From: Candidatus Krumholzibacteriia bacterium
GTDB lineage: Bacteria > Krumholzibacteriota > Krumholzibacteriia > G020349025
Length of the DNA: 41,757 nucleotides
Direction: 5' to 3'
Assembly: GCA_035649275.1 (NCBI GenBank)
Contig: DASRJW010000025.1
Span: forward strand, 1 to 41,757
Both the position numbers and the translations under genes were made by a program. Under the pieces are notes generated by a model. It was not told the origin of the DNA and ran no database searches. It was given only the letters and a program-made list of their open reading frames with translations. This document shows positions 24,581-31,990 of the stretch, piece after piece. Position 1 is the first letter of the stretch. Every line of letters starts with the position of its first letter.

Positions 24581-26260
24581 ATGCGAGGCGGGAACCGGTG
24601 TCGACACTGGCTCCTGGTCGGTCTCTGGGTTCTGGCGCCCGCGGCGGTGTCGGCGCAAGACAGCGACGCCCGCCGGCACACCACGCCGGTACTCGATCGT
24701 CTGGTGCGCGAGGCCACCGGACTCCTGAGCGCCCGCTACACGCGCCCCCTCGGTCACGTGGTGGAGCGCCAGCGCGGCCGCATCTTCGTCGCCATCGACG
24801 GCGACCCACCCGAGCTCGGCGACGTCCTCGCGGTCACCCGCCCGGTGGCGGATTCACTCCGCGGCGACGAGATCCCCATCGCCCAGCTGCAGGTCTCCCA
24901 GGTGAGTCCGGGCATGGTGGAATGCCGGGAGATCAACCGTAGCGGCAAAGAACGGGTGCAGCGCAACGACAGCGTGCGCGCCCACGGTGAACCCATCCGT
25001 GTGCTCCTCGCCCCGTGCACGGCGCTCTTGGACCTGCCCGCCGTCCTGCCCGAGGTCGTCGGCGAGAAGTTGCGCGCCGCCTTGCGCCGGCGGCGGGAGC
25101 TGCAGCTGGCCGGCGGCGCCGAGCGCGAGAGCTTGGCGGTCGCGGCCTACGCATCCCGCCTGATCACTCCTTTCCTGCAAGCGCAAGAGGACCTCGACGA
25201 AGTCCTGTTTCCGGTGCTCCTGCGGACGCCGGAGAAGATCGTTCTCAACGTGGAATGCTTCTCCGTGACCCGCGCCCGGGCGGTGGACATCGCCGTGGCC
25301 TCCGTCGATGTCGACGACATGCTGCGCTCCTGGTTCACCGCGGCCACGCCGGCCCGCGGCGCTCCCCCGGGCTTCCGCCTGCTGGCGGTGCAGGAATACC
25401 CCTGGGACACCATCGCCCTCGTGGGCACGAGCCCGGGAACGCTCTTGTCCGTGAGTCCCGACTCGCTGCGCATCCTGGAGTTCGAGCACCCCGGCTTGCG
25501 GCCCGCCGAGGTCGTGCCGCTCGGGGCCAAGGATCTGCCGCGTCGGGCCCCCTATGCTCTCCTCGTCGGCGCGGAAACGTTGCGCGCTTCGAAGTCCCCG
25601 GTGCCCATGGGAGCGAGCCTCTGGGTGTTGAGCGAGGAGCGCTGGCCCCGCGCCGGCGTTCCGGGGAGCGAGGGAAAGCGCCTGCAACTCGGCCCCGCCG
25701 GCACCGGTGTCGAGTTGCGCCCGGCGCTCGAGGCCTTGTGGAAGGCAGCCGGTGGACCGGCGGATCTCGCTTCGCGCTGGTGGCCGGCGCCGGGACGGGG
25801 CGAGCGCCCGGTGATCGCGCCGCTCTTCGCCGATCTGGACGGCGACGGCCGCATGGACCTGGCCTGGAGCGACCGGCGCGGCACCTTGCTGGTGCAACGC
25901 TCGTCGGCGACGCAGCTCGACTCCTATCGGGGCTTCGGCGACGTCAAAGCCGTGCAGCCCGGCGGCGAAGCAGGAACACGGACGGTTTTCTGGCTCACCG
26001 ATCCGGTGTGCTGCGACCTCGGTGATCGTTTGCATGCGGCGCAGCTCGAAGACGACTCCCTGCGTCTCGTGTGGAGCAGCACACGGTTCACCGGGACGCT
26101 GACCGCAGTCGCCAGTCATGATCTGAACGGCGACGGTGCCTTCGACGTGGTCGCCGCCGAGCACTGTCCCGCGGGCACCCGCCTGCATGTCTACTTGGCG
26201 CTGCCGTCGGAGCGCACCGCGGCTCGCGGCTTGGCCTGGAAGGAAGGCCCGACTCGATGA
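24581..26260 (+). CDS. Exported protein with FG-GAP/VCBS-like calcium-type repeats
   Basis: 559 residues from the ATG at 24581, which starts a clean signal peptide (MRGGNRCRHWLLVGLWVLAPAAVSAQ) and has GGGAG 11 bases upstream; an in-frame ATG at 24506 would put 25 unlikely residues before it. The section after the signal (about 30-120) reads like the C-terminal domain of FlgT-type proteins (LGHVVERQRGRIFVAI, GDVLAVTRP), a resemblance only. The C-terminal third has two D-x-D/N-G-D-G-x-x-D repeats, DLDGDGRMDLAW and DLNGDGAFDVVA, typical of FG-GAP/VCBS propeller blades that bind calcium. It is most likely periplasmic or surface-exposed. Its stop overlaps the next start (ATGA), so it is coupled to the solute-binding protein. 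Confidence 0.65.
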   Translation: MRGGNRCRHWLLVGLWVLAPAAVSAQDSDARRHTTPVLDRLVREATGLLSARYTRPLGHVVERQRGRIFVAIDGDPPELGDVLAVTRPVADSLRGDEIPIAQLQVSQVSPGMVECREINRSGKERVQRNDSVRAHGEPIRVLLAPCTALLDLPAVLPEVVGEKLRAALRRRRELQLAGGAERESLAVAAYASRLITPFLQAQEDLDEVLFPVLLRTPEKIVLNVECFSVTRARAVDIAVASVDVDDMLRSWFTAATPARGAPPGFRLLAVQEYPWDTIALVGTSPGTLLSVSPDSLRILEFEHPGLRPAEVVPLGAKDLPRRAPYALLVGAETLRASKSPVPMGASLWVLSEERWPRAGVPGSEGKRLQLGPAGTGVELRPALEALWKAAGGPADLASRWWPAPGRGERPVIAPLFADLDGDGRMDLAWSDRRGTLLVQRSSATQLDSYRGFGDVKAVQPGGEAGTRTVFWLTDPVCCDLGDRLHAAQLEDDSLRLVWSSTRFTGTLTAVASHDLNGDGAFDVVAAEHCPAGTRLHVYLALPSERTAARGLAWKEGPTR

Positions 26261-27792
26261 CGCTGCAGTGTCCACGAAGAGGAGGCGCAGTGCACTGGCT
26301 GCTCCGCTGCTGCGGGCGGCGCCACCGTACCGCCGGCGCGCTCTTCACCGTATGCCTCCTTGCCTTCTGCCTCCAGTCCGTCGCTCCGCGCCGCGTCTGG
26401 GGCGGACGGCTGGCGCGCTACGGCGGCTCGCTCCAAGTCGCTCTGCCGCTACGCCCGGCGGATCTGGCGCCGCCAGAGCCGCTCACCTTGTGGGGCGACG
26501 ATGGCGCCTTGGTGAGCGCCTGTCTGTACGAGGGTCTGACGCGCTGGGGCAGCGGCGGCGTCGAACCGGATCTGGCGGTGCACTGGGTGCGGAACGACGA
26601 AGGCACCCGCTGGTACTTCCAGCTGCGGCCCGAGATCCGCTTCCACGATGGCACCCGCTGCGATGCGCAGAGCGTGAGCGAGTCGCTGCATCGCCTGGCG
26701 GACCCGCGCCGCTCGCCGCACGCCTGGCTCTTGCGCGAGCTCGTGGGCATGCAGGACTACGTCGCCGGCGAGACGCAGCAGATCGAAGGCATCTACGTCC
26801 TCTCCAGCACCGAGCTCGAACTGCAATGCGACACCCCCGTACCTGACCTCGCGGCTCGATTGGCCTTGCCCGAAGCCGCCATCGTCCGCGGCCAGGGAAC
26901 GGCCGCGCTCGGAACGGGACCCTTCCGCCTGGTGAGCGCCGTGGCGGAGACGTTGCGCTGCGCCGCCTTCGAGCAGCACCATGAGGGCCGCCCCTTCCTG
27001 AACGCCGTCACCTTCACCGGCATTGCGCGGGACGCCGCACGTCCCCGGGAGGCAGCGCTGTTGCGGAAGCTCGATCCCGCCGCGGCTCCGCCGGCGGGAG
27101 CGGTGCGCGTGCGTGTGCCGGCCCGCCGTCTGGCTCTCGCCCTCCTGCATCCCAAGAGCGCCGTGTTCGCCGATGCCGCGCTGCGGCGGCGGGTGGCGGC
27201 GACCTTCGACGCCGCGGTGTTCGTCCGCGCCGGACTCGCCGGGGACGGCGAGCCCGCCTTCGGGCTCTCGCCACAGGCAGCGACGGTGCGCGCCACTCCA
27301 CCGGCAGTGCAGGAATCGAAGTCGCCGCCACGGCACCCGGTCAAGATCCTCGTCCCCGCAGCGGAACCGGTCCTGGTGAAACTGGGCGAGCGCCTGCAGG
27401 TGCAGCTGGCGCAACTGTCTCTCGACGCGGAGGTGGACAGCCGGCCGCCGGCGACGTACACGACGGCGTTGCGGGCCGGCGCTTTCGATCTCGCCGTGCT
27501 CGGCTGGACACCGCCGGCGGAGGATCTGCAGGAGACCGGGCGCGTGCTGCACTTGCTCAGCACCTTGCTCCTTCCCGTTCTCGGCGACGGCATGCCGCCG
27601 GCGTGGCGCGATCTCCTGGAGGGACGCGGCCGCGCCACCGAGGTCGCCCTCGGCGCTTCGGGGCACTTGCTGCCCCTCGTCTTCTTTCACGACGTGTGGC
27701 AAGCGCCGGACACGGTGCAGCCCCTGCGGCCGGCGCCGGAGACGGCGACCTTGGGGCTTCCGGACGCGCACGTCCGCCCCGTCATCCCCTGA
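26257..27792 (+). CDS. ABC-type solute-binding protein, peptide/nickel family (SBP_bac_5)
   Basis: 511 residues. The start overlaps the previous stop by four bases, with GGAAGG about nine bases ahead. After a long positively charged N-region and a hydrophobic segment (about 27-42), the protein shows the family hallmarks: [48 protein letters not shown] and [10 protein letters not shown]. Proteins of this family capture oligopeptides, nickel or other solutes in the periplasm for an ABC importer. No permease or ATPase gene is in the window, so it is an orphan or serves a remote transporter. It is shorter in the C-terminal lobe than usual OppA. gpmA follows after 20 bases. Confidence 0.8.
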   Translation: MTLQCPRRGGAVHWLLRCCGRRHRTAGALFTVCLLAFCLQSVAPRRVWGGRLARYGGSLQVALPLRPADLAPPEPLTLWGDDGALVSACLYEGLTRWGSGGVEPDLAVHWVRNDEGTRWYFQLRPEIRFHDGTRCDAQSVSESLHRLADPRRSPHAWLLRELVGMQDYVAGETQQIEGIYVLSSTELELQCDTPVPDLAARLALPEAAIVRGQGTAALGTGPFRLVSAVAETLRCAAFEQHHEGRPFLNAVTFTGIARDAARPREAALLRKLDPAAAPPAGAVRVRVPARRLALALLHPKSAVFADAALRRRVAATFDAAVFVRAGLAGDGEPAFGLSPQAATVRATPPAVQESKSPPRHPVKILVPAAEPVLVKLGERLQVQLAQLSLDAEVDSRPPATYTTALRAGAFDLAVLGWTPPAEDLQETGRVLHLLSTLLLPVLGDGMPPAWRDLLEGRGRATEVALGASGHLLPLVFFHDVWQAPDTVQPLRPAPETATLGLPDAHVRPVIP

Positions 27793-27812
27793 CCAGCGAA
27801 GGGAGCCCCGCG

Positions 27813-28559
27813 GTGAAATCGCTCGTCCTGCTGCGCCACGGTGAGAGCACGTGGAATCGGGAGAACCGGTTCACTGGCTGGACCGACGTCGATCTCAACG
27901 ACAAGGGCCGTGCGGAGGCGGAGGAGGCGGCCCAGGTGCTGCGCCAGCAGGGGTATGCGTTCGATCTGGCTTTCACCTCGGTGCTCAAGCGCGCCATCCG
28001 CACCCTCTGGCTGGTGCTGGACGGCATGGATCTCATGTGGATTCCGGTGCAGCGCAACTGGCGCTTGAACGAGCGTCACTACGGCGCGCTGCAAGGGTTG
28101 AACAAGGCGGAGACCGCGGCGAAGTACGGCGCCGACCAGACCCATCTGTGGAGACGTAGCTACGATGTGCAGCCCCCGCCGCTGGACCTCGACGACCCGC
28201 GTCATCCGCGGCACGACCCGCGCTACGCCGACCTGCTCCCGGAAGAGACACCGCGGACCGAATGTCTCGCCGACACCAGAGCCCGCTTCCTTCCTTACTG
28301 GCACGAGAGCATCGCGCCCGTTGTCCGCGCCGGCCGGCGCGTCCTCATCGCGGCGCATGGCAACAGCCTGCGCGCTCTGGTGATGTATCTGGATGGGATC
28401 GCGCCGGCGGACATCGTGAGCCTCAACATCCCCACGGGCGTTCCTCTGGTGTACGAGCTCGACGACGACCTGAAAGCACGGCGCCACATGTATCTCGGGG
28501 ATCCGGAGAAGGTGAAGCAGGCGACGCAAGCCGTGGCGGACCAGGGGAAGCCGAAGTAG
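27813..28559 (+). CDS. gpmA: 2,3-bisphosphoglycerate-dependent phosphoglycerate mutase
   Basis: 248 residues from GTG with AAGGGAG upstream. It interconverts 3- and 2-phosphoglycerate in glycolysis and gluconeogenesis. The active-site set is complete: LLRHGES with phospho-acceptor H9, [23 protein letters not shown] with E87, and [10 protein letters not shown] with H182. Length matches the family. It lies 20 bases after the solute-binding gene and may be on the same transcript, an unusual pairing that probably reflects promoter sharing only. Confidence 0.95.
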   Translation: MKSLVLLRHGESTWNRENRFTGWTDVDLNDKGRAEAEEAAQVLRQQGYAFDLAFTSVLKRAIRTLWLVLDGMDLMWIPVQRNWRLNERHYGALQGLNKAETAAKYGADQTHLWRRSYDVQPPPLDLDDPRHPRHDPRYADLLPEETPRTECLADTRARFLPYWHESIAPVVRAGRRVLIAAHGNSLRALVMYLDGIAPADIVSLNIPTGVPLVYELDDDLKARRHMYLGDPEKVKQATQAVADQGKPK

Positions 28560-28599
28560 TGCCCGACGTCATGCCCGCTCCGACACACGTGCGCGGTGT

Positions 28600-28622
28600 C
28601 GCCGCCACGCCTTGCGGCGGCG
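28600..28622. terminator. Possible hairpin after gpmA
   Basis: CGCCGCC (28600-28606) pairs with GGCGGCG (28616-28622) around a nine-base loop, 40 bases after the gpmA stop. There is no T run. In such G+C-rich DNA the call is weak. Confidence 0.3.
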
Positions 28623-28695
28623 CCGCCAGGACGCACGACCCTTCCCAGCGCCGCCCCCAGGGAGCCTCCCCGCCGTGGCCGCCCCGCCGGCCCGG

Positions 28696-28725
28696 TGGAC
28701 AGGAGCCGCAGGCCATGCCTAGAAT
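28696..28725 (+). promoter_or_regulatory. Sigma-70-type promoter for folB-PP2C
   Basis: TGGACA at 28696-28701 (five of six), an 18-base spacer and TAGAAT at 28720-28725 (five of six). Transcription would start near 28732, giving a leader of about 27 bases that includes the GGGGAGG ribosome-binding site of folB. Confidence 0.6.
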
Positions 28726-28758
28726 GGAGCCTCCTCGGAGCGCGAACCGGGGAGGCAC

Positions 28759-29109
28759 ATGGATCGTGTGATCTTGAACGGCATCCAGTGCAGGCTGCGG
28801 GTGGGAGTCTCGCCGGAAGAGCGCCGGGAACCTCAGGACTGCCTCGTCGATGTCGAGCTGGATTGCGACCTCTCGCGAGCAGCGCACAGCGATGACCTGC
28901 GCGACACGGTGGATTACTCGCGAGTGTTCGAATCCGTGCAGCGACTCTGCCGCGAAGAGGATTTCGCCTTGCTCGAGAGGTTCGCCGGTCGTCTTGCAGA
29001 AGAAATCCGAGACAGCGTGCACTGCGATTCCATGCTGATCCGAGTGCAGAAGCTCCATCCCCCTTTGCCCGGTTCCCTCGCCTTCGCGGGGATCGAGATC
29101 CGCCGCTGA
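28759..29109 (+). CDS. folB: Dihydroneopterin aldolase
   Basis: 116 residues, typical family length, with GGGGAGG four bases before the ATG. It cleaves 7,8-dihydroneopterin to 6-hydroxymethyl-dihydropterin in folate synthesis. Visible motifs are the GVSPEER loop near the start, DTVDYSRVFE at 49-58, LLERFAGRLAEEI and the closing VQKLHPPLPG with K98, the catalytic-lysine position. No other folate gene is nearby. The PP2C phosphatase follows after 17 bases, so the two are probably co-transcribed. Confidence 0.9.
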   Translation: MDRVILNGIQCRLRVGVSPEERREPQDCLVDVELDCDLSRAAHSDDLRDTVDYSRVFESVQRLCREEDFALLERFAGRLAEEIRDSVHCDSMLIRVQKLHPPLPGSLAFAGIEIRR

Positions 29110-29126
29110 CGCCCGCGGGAGTTGGC

Positions 29127-29951
29127 ATGCACATCGTGGCGAAGACGGACGTCGGTCTCGTGCGCAAGCGCAACGAGGACTACTTCGTCATCTCCGACCA
29201 GCATGGGCTCGTGGTGCTCTGCGACGGCATGGGCGGTCATCCCGGCGGCGACCTGGCGAGCCGGATGGTGGCGGAGGAGGTGCAGCGCATCGTCTCTCAG
29301 GGCGGCAACGGCGCCGTCACCATCCAGGGCGCCTCCGGCACCAGCACCTCCCTGCAGCCCTTCACCCCCCTCCTCCAAGGGGTGTTCGCCGCCGATCTCA
29401 AGCTGCGGGAATACGGCGCCAAACATACGGAGTACCAGGGCATGGGAACCACGGTGGTGGCCATCCAGGAGCACCAGGGCACTGTCTGTGTGGCACACGT
29501 CGGCGACAGCCGCGCCTACTCCTTCAAGAACGGCGAGCTCACCCAGGTGACCCACGACCACAGCGTCGTCGCCACGCACCCGGAGTACGCGCACCTGGCG
29601 GGGATGCGCAACATCTTGACCCGTGCCATGGGGGTAGGGGACGAGCTCGAGATCGACTTCTCCGTGCTGCCCGCCGACGCCGCCGAGGTGTTCCTGCTCT
29701 GCACCGACGGATTGCACAACTACGTCGAAACGGAGCACATCGTGGAGGTCCTCGCCTCCTCGGCTTCGCCGGAGGAGCGCGTGGACGCCCTGATCGAGGC
29801 CGCCAAGAAGGGCGGCGGCGGCGACAACATCACCCTCTCCCTCGCCTGGGGCGCCAAGCCCAAGGCGAGCAAGCCGGTCCCGGTGAGGGGCGTGGTCGCA
29901 GAGACCGCCACGGGTCTCCTGGTGCACATGGCGGACGAGGACTCACCCTAG
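29127..29951 (+). CDS. PP2C-family serine/threonine phosphatase (Stp1-like)
   Basis: 274 residues with GGGAG upstream. It has the metal-binding and catalytic motifs of bacterial PP2C enzymes: KTDVGLVRKRNED at 6-18, LCDGMGGHPGG with D33, VAHVGDSRAY, FLLCTDGL and the late GGGDNITL. A loop of about 25 residues around 70-90 (Gly/Ser/Thr-rich) is longer than in short Stp proteins. Such phosphatases reverse Hanks-type kinase phosphorylation; the zinc-ribbon kinase at 4.6-6.0 kb is the only candidate partner in this window, but it is remote, so pairing is inference. The last 20 residues are polar and not part of the fold. Confidence 0.92.
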   Translation: MHIVAKTDVGLVRKRNEDYFVISDQHGLVVLCDGMGGHPGGDLASRMVAEEVQRIVSQGGNGAVTIQGASGTSTSLQPFTPLLQGVFAADLKLREYGAKHTEYQGMGTTVVAIQEHQGTVCVAHVGDSRAYSFKNGELTQVTHDHSVVATHPEYAHLAGMRNILTRAMGVGDELEIDFSVLPADAAEVFLLCTDGLHNYVETEHIVEVLASSASPEERVDALIEAAKKGGGGDNITLSLAWGAKPKASKPVPVRGVVAETATGLLVHMADEDSP

Positions 29952-30326
29952 CTGCCCAGGCCCCTCGCCCTCGACCCACCAGGCCCTCCAAGCCAGCCGA
30001 GAGAATTTCGCAACACTGCACCGTACACCCACGATACGGAGTCGCCCCCAGAATCGGCAGACCCAAGAGCAATATCATGACATTGTGGCCGCTTTGACAG
30101 GCCGTCGTGTCATGTCCGGTCCCTTCTTGCCCCTTCCAGAGGACATTTCACGCTCGTCCAAACCCTAGGACCAGGAATCCCTGGGCCGGTCCTGTGTATT
30201 CAATGGATGAGAACGCCCTCGGATGGAGTTCCTTCAGGGAGTAGCCCCCGGACCGCGAGATTCGGTACGCCGGTTGCAATGCCTGGGCTACGACCCTCCA
30301 CTCGTCCCTCGGCAAGGGGTTGACCG
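29952..30326. other. 375-base region before the sigma factor gene
   Basis: No gene is visible. The main feature is a perfect 7-base inverted repeat CATGACA (30076-30082) / TGTCATG (30108-30114), spaced by 25 bases that include TTGACA at 30094-30099; no acceptable -10 box lies 16-18 bases after it. A stem-loop AGGACC (30167-30172)/GGTCCT (30188-30193) with an alternative inner stem follows. The region presumably holds the sigma gene promoter and a long leader, but I cannot place the promoter. Confidence 0.45.
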
Positions 30327-31175
30327 ATGAAATCCTCCAGGCAGGCAGCGAGCCCCGACACCCTCGGGATGTACCTGCGGGAGATCCGCAAGATCCCCCT
30401 CCTGACACCCGAGGAGGAGCGCGAGCTGGCGCGGCGGGCCAAGCACGGCGACGAGGAGGCGATGCACGAACTCGTGCGTCACAACCTGCGTTTCGTGGTT
30501 TCGGTGGCGAAGCAATACGCCAAGAGCGCGGTGCCCTTCGAAGACCTGGTCAACGAAGGCAACCTCGGATTGATCCGCGCGGCGGAGCGCTTCGACGTGG
30601 ACCGCGGCTATCGCTTCATCTCTTACGCGGTCTGGTGGGTGCGCCAGGCCATCCTGCAGTACGTCGCCGAACAGTCGCGCACGGTGCGCTTGCCGCTCAA
30701 CAAGTCGGCGAGCCTGATGAAGGTCAACCGGGCTTCCATCCAGCTCAGCCAGCACCTGGGACGCGAGCCGACTCACGAGGAACTGGCCAAGCATCTGGGC
30801 ATGAAGACGGCGGAGGTCGATACGGTACTGAGCATGCCGACCACGCAGTACTCGATCGACGAGCCCGCAGAAGGACGCGATCACGAGTTCCAGGTGGACA
30901 CCCTGGCGGACGAGTCCGCGCCGGGACCCGAGGCCTCCACCATCGAGTCGGCACGCAACGCGGACATCGCTCATGCCTTGGCCGGACTGAATGCCCGCGA
31001 GGAGGACATCCTCAAGCGCTACTTCGGGCTGGGCGGAAACGAACCGCACACCCTCGAGCAGATCGGGAAAGTGTACCGGCTGACGCGCGAGCGTGTCCGG
31101 CAGATCCGCGATCGCGCGATCTGGCGGCTGCGCAACTCACCGGAGACCACGGCTCTGTCGGAGTACGCGCAGTAA
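30327..31175 (+). CDS. Sigma-70 factor, primary or primary-like, without region 1.1
   Basis: 282 residues with AAGGGG seven bases before the ATG. Domains in order: region 1.2 (TLGMYLREIRKIPLLTPEEERELARRA), region 2 with the core-binding and -10 recognition segment FISYAVWWVRQAILQYV, region 3 (VRLPLNKSASLMKVNRASIQLSQHLGREPTHEELA) and region 4 with the -35 helix-turn-helix RLTRERVRQIRDRAIWRLR. There is no region 1.1 and no non-conserved insertion, as in the short RpoD of Bacteroidota and some related phyla. It may be the house-keeping sigma factor or a close group 2 relative; the sequence alone does not decide. A strong terminator follows. Confidence 0.9.
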   Translation: MKSSRQAASPDTLGMYLREIRKIPLLTPEEERELARRAKHGDEEAMHELVRHNLRFVVSVAKQYAKSAVPFEDLVNEGNLGLIRAAERFDVDRGYRFISYAVWWVRQAILQYVAEQSRTVRLPLNKSASLMKVNRASIQLSQHLGREPTHEELAKHLGMKTAEVDTVLSMPTTQYSIDEPAEGRDHEFQVDTLADESAPGPEASTIESARNADIAHALAGLNAREEDILKRYFGLGGNEPHTLEQIGKVYRLTRERVRQIRDRAIWRLRNSPETTALSEYAQ

Positions 31176-31255
31176 CGGCAGTCGCAGAACACTGCTTTCG
31201 CACTCCACGGCCGCATCGATGACCCGTCCCGCGACACCTCCTTCCCACGGGACGC

Positions 31256-31288
31256 AAGGACGCCGAGACCCTCGGCGTCCTTCTTTTT
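31256..31288 (+). terminator. Intrinsic terminator of the sigma factor gene
   Basis: A 12-base-pair perfect stem (31256-31267 with 31271-31282; arm AAGGACGCCGAG), a three-base loop and then CTTTTTC. This is a textbook rho-independent terminator for the plus strand. On the minus strand no T run follows, but it faces the 3' end of the lipoprotein gene. Confidence 0.93.
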
Positions 31289-31315
31289 CGGCCCCGGGCT
31301 CGCAAGGCAGGCGAC

Positions 31316-31903
31316 TCAGTAGCGCGCCAGCCAGCGCGATTGCGCGCTCACCACGTGGGTCTCGTGACCGCCACCCTGCAGGAAGAAGCGGATGCGCCAC
31401 ACCAGTTGCCCGGGATAGCGCTCCGGCTCGGCGTCGTAGGCGAGGAGAGCTTCGAAGGTGTTGAGGGGCACCCCTTGCTGGTGCGGTCCGGTGGCCGCCC
31501 AGATGCGCGAGCTGTCGTCCCATTCCGCCGGCAGCGGCCGCAGGCGCGCCGCCATCGAGTCGGGGACGGCCGCCGTCTGCACCGTGCCGTCCGTGTCGAC
31601 GCTCACATCGAGCCCCTTGCCGGACGCGGCGCTCCGGTAGGTCAGGATCCAGGAGCCACCGCGATCCGGGAGCCAGCCCTCGTTGCCGACCCCGTTGCCC
31701 GTGACGCGGCACAACAGTGCATCCCGCGCCCAGCGCACCGCGGCGTCCGTGGCCAGCGCCTGGGCCCAGCGCGCCGCGCCGCCCGGCTTGCTGCGCTCCG
31801 GGAGCACCGGCGCGCAAGCGACCAGGAGGAGCACGAGCAGCGCTAACGCCGCCACCGCACGCACCCAGCCGCCATCGGCACGCACACCGCCAGGCGCTCG
31901 CAT
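31316..31903 (-). CDS. Secreted lipoprotein, function unknown
   Basis: 195 residues from the ATG at 31903, chosen because AGAGGGAAG lies just upstream; an in-frame ATG at 31963 would add 20 residues encoded by a duplicated copy of the same DNA. The N-terminus has a hydrophobic core (AVAALALLVLLLVAC) ending in a lipobox with C30, so it is lipidated and anchored in a membrane. The mature part has strands such as GGSWILTYRS, KGLDVSVDTDGTV and LVWRIRFFLQGGGHETHVVSAQSRWLARY, reminiscent of PepSY-like or small beta-domain proteins, without a firm match. It lies 87 bases downstream of the membrane glycosyltransferase gene. Confidence 0.6.
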   Translation of the reverse strand: MRAPGGVRADGGWVRAVAALALLVLLLVACAPVLPERSKPGGAARWAQALATDAAVRWARDALLCRVTGNGVGNEGWLPDRGGSWILTYRSAASGKGLDVSVDTDGTVQTAAVPDSMAARLRPLPAEWDDSSRIWAATGPHQQGVPLNTFEALLAYDAEPERYPGQLVWRIRFFLQGGGHETHVVSAQSRWLARY

Positions 31904-31976
31904 CTTGCTTCCCTCTGCTCTCACCCTACCTCCATCCGCGCGCACCCTGTCAGGCACTCGCACCTCGCCGTCGCTC
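31857..31976. repeat. Imperfect 60-base tandem duplication at the lipoprotein start
   Basis: Two copies, 31857-31916 and 31917-31976, align without gaps at roughly three quarters identity. On the minus strand both can be read as M-R-x-P-x-x-V-R-A-D-G-G-x-V-R-A. The copy nearer the gene carries the likely start codon and ribosome-binding site. Confidence 0.6.
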
Positions 31977-31990
31977 GCCGTCCATCCCCA

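Noticed and set aside
30094-30099. TTGACA as a -35 box for the sigma factor gene
   Set aside because: No -10-like sequence occurs 16 to 18 bases downstream; the hexamer may instead be part of the TGACA repeat.
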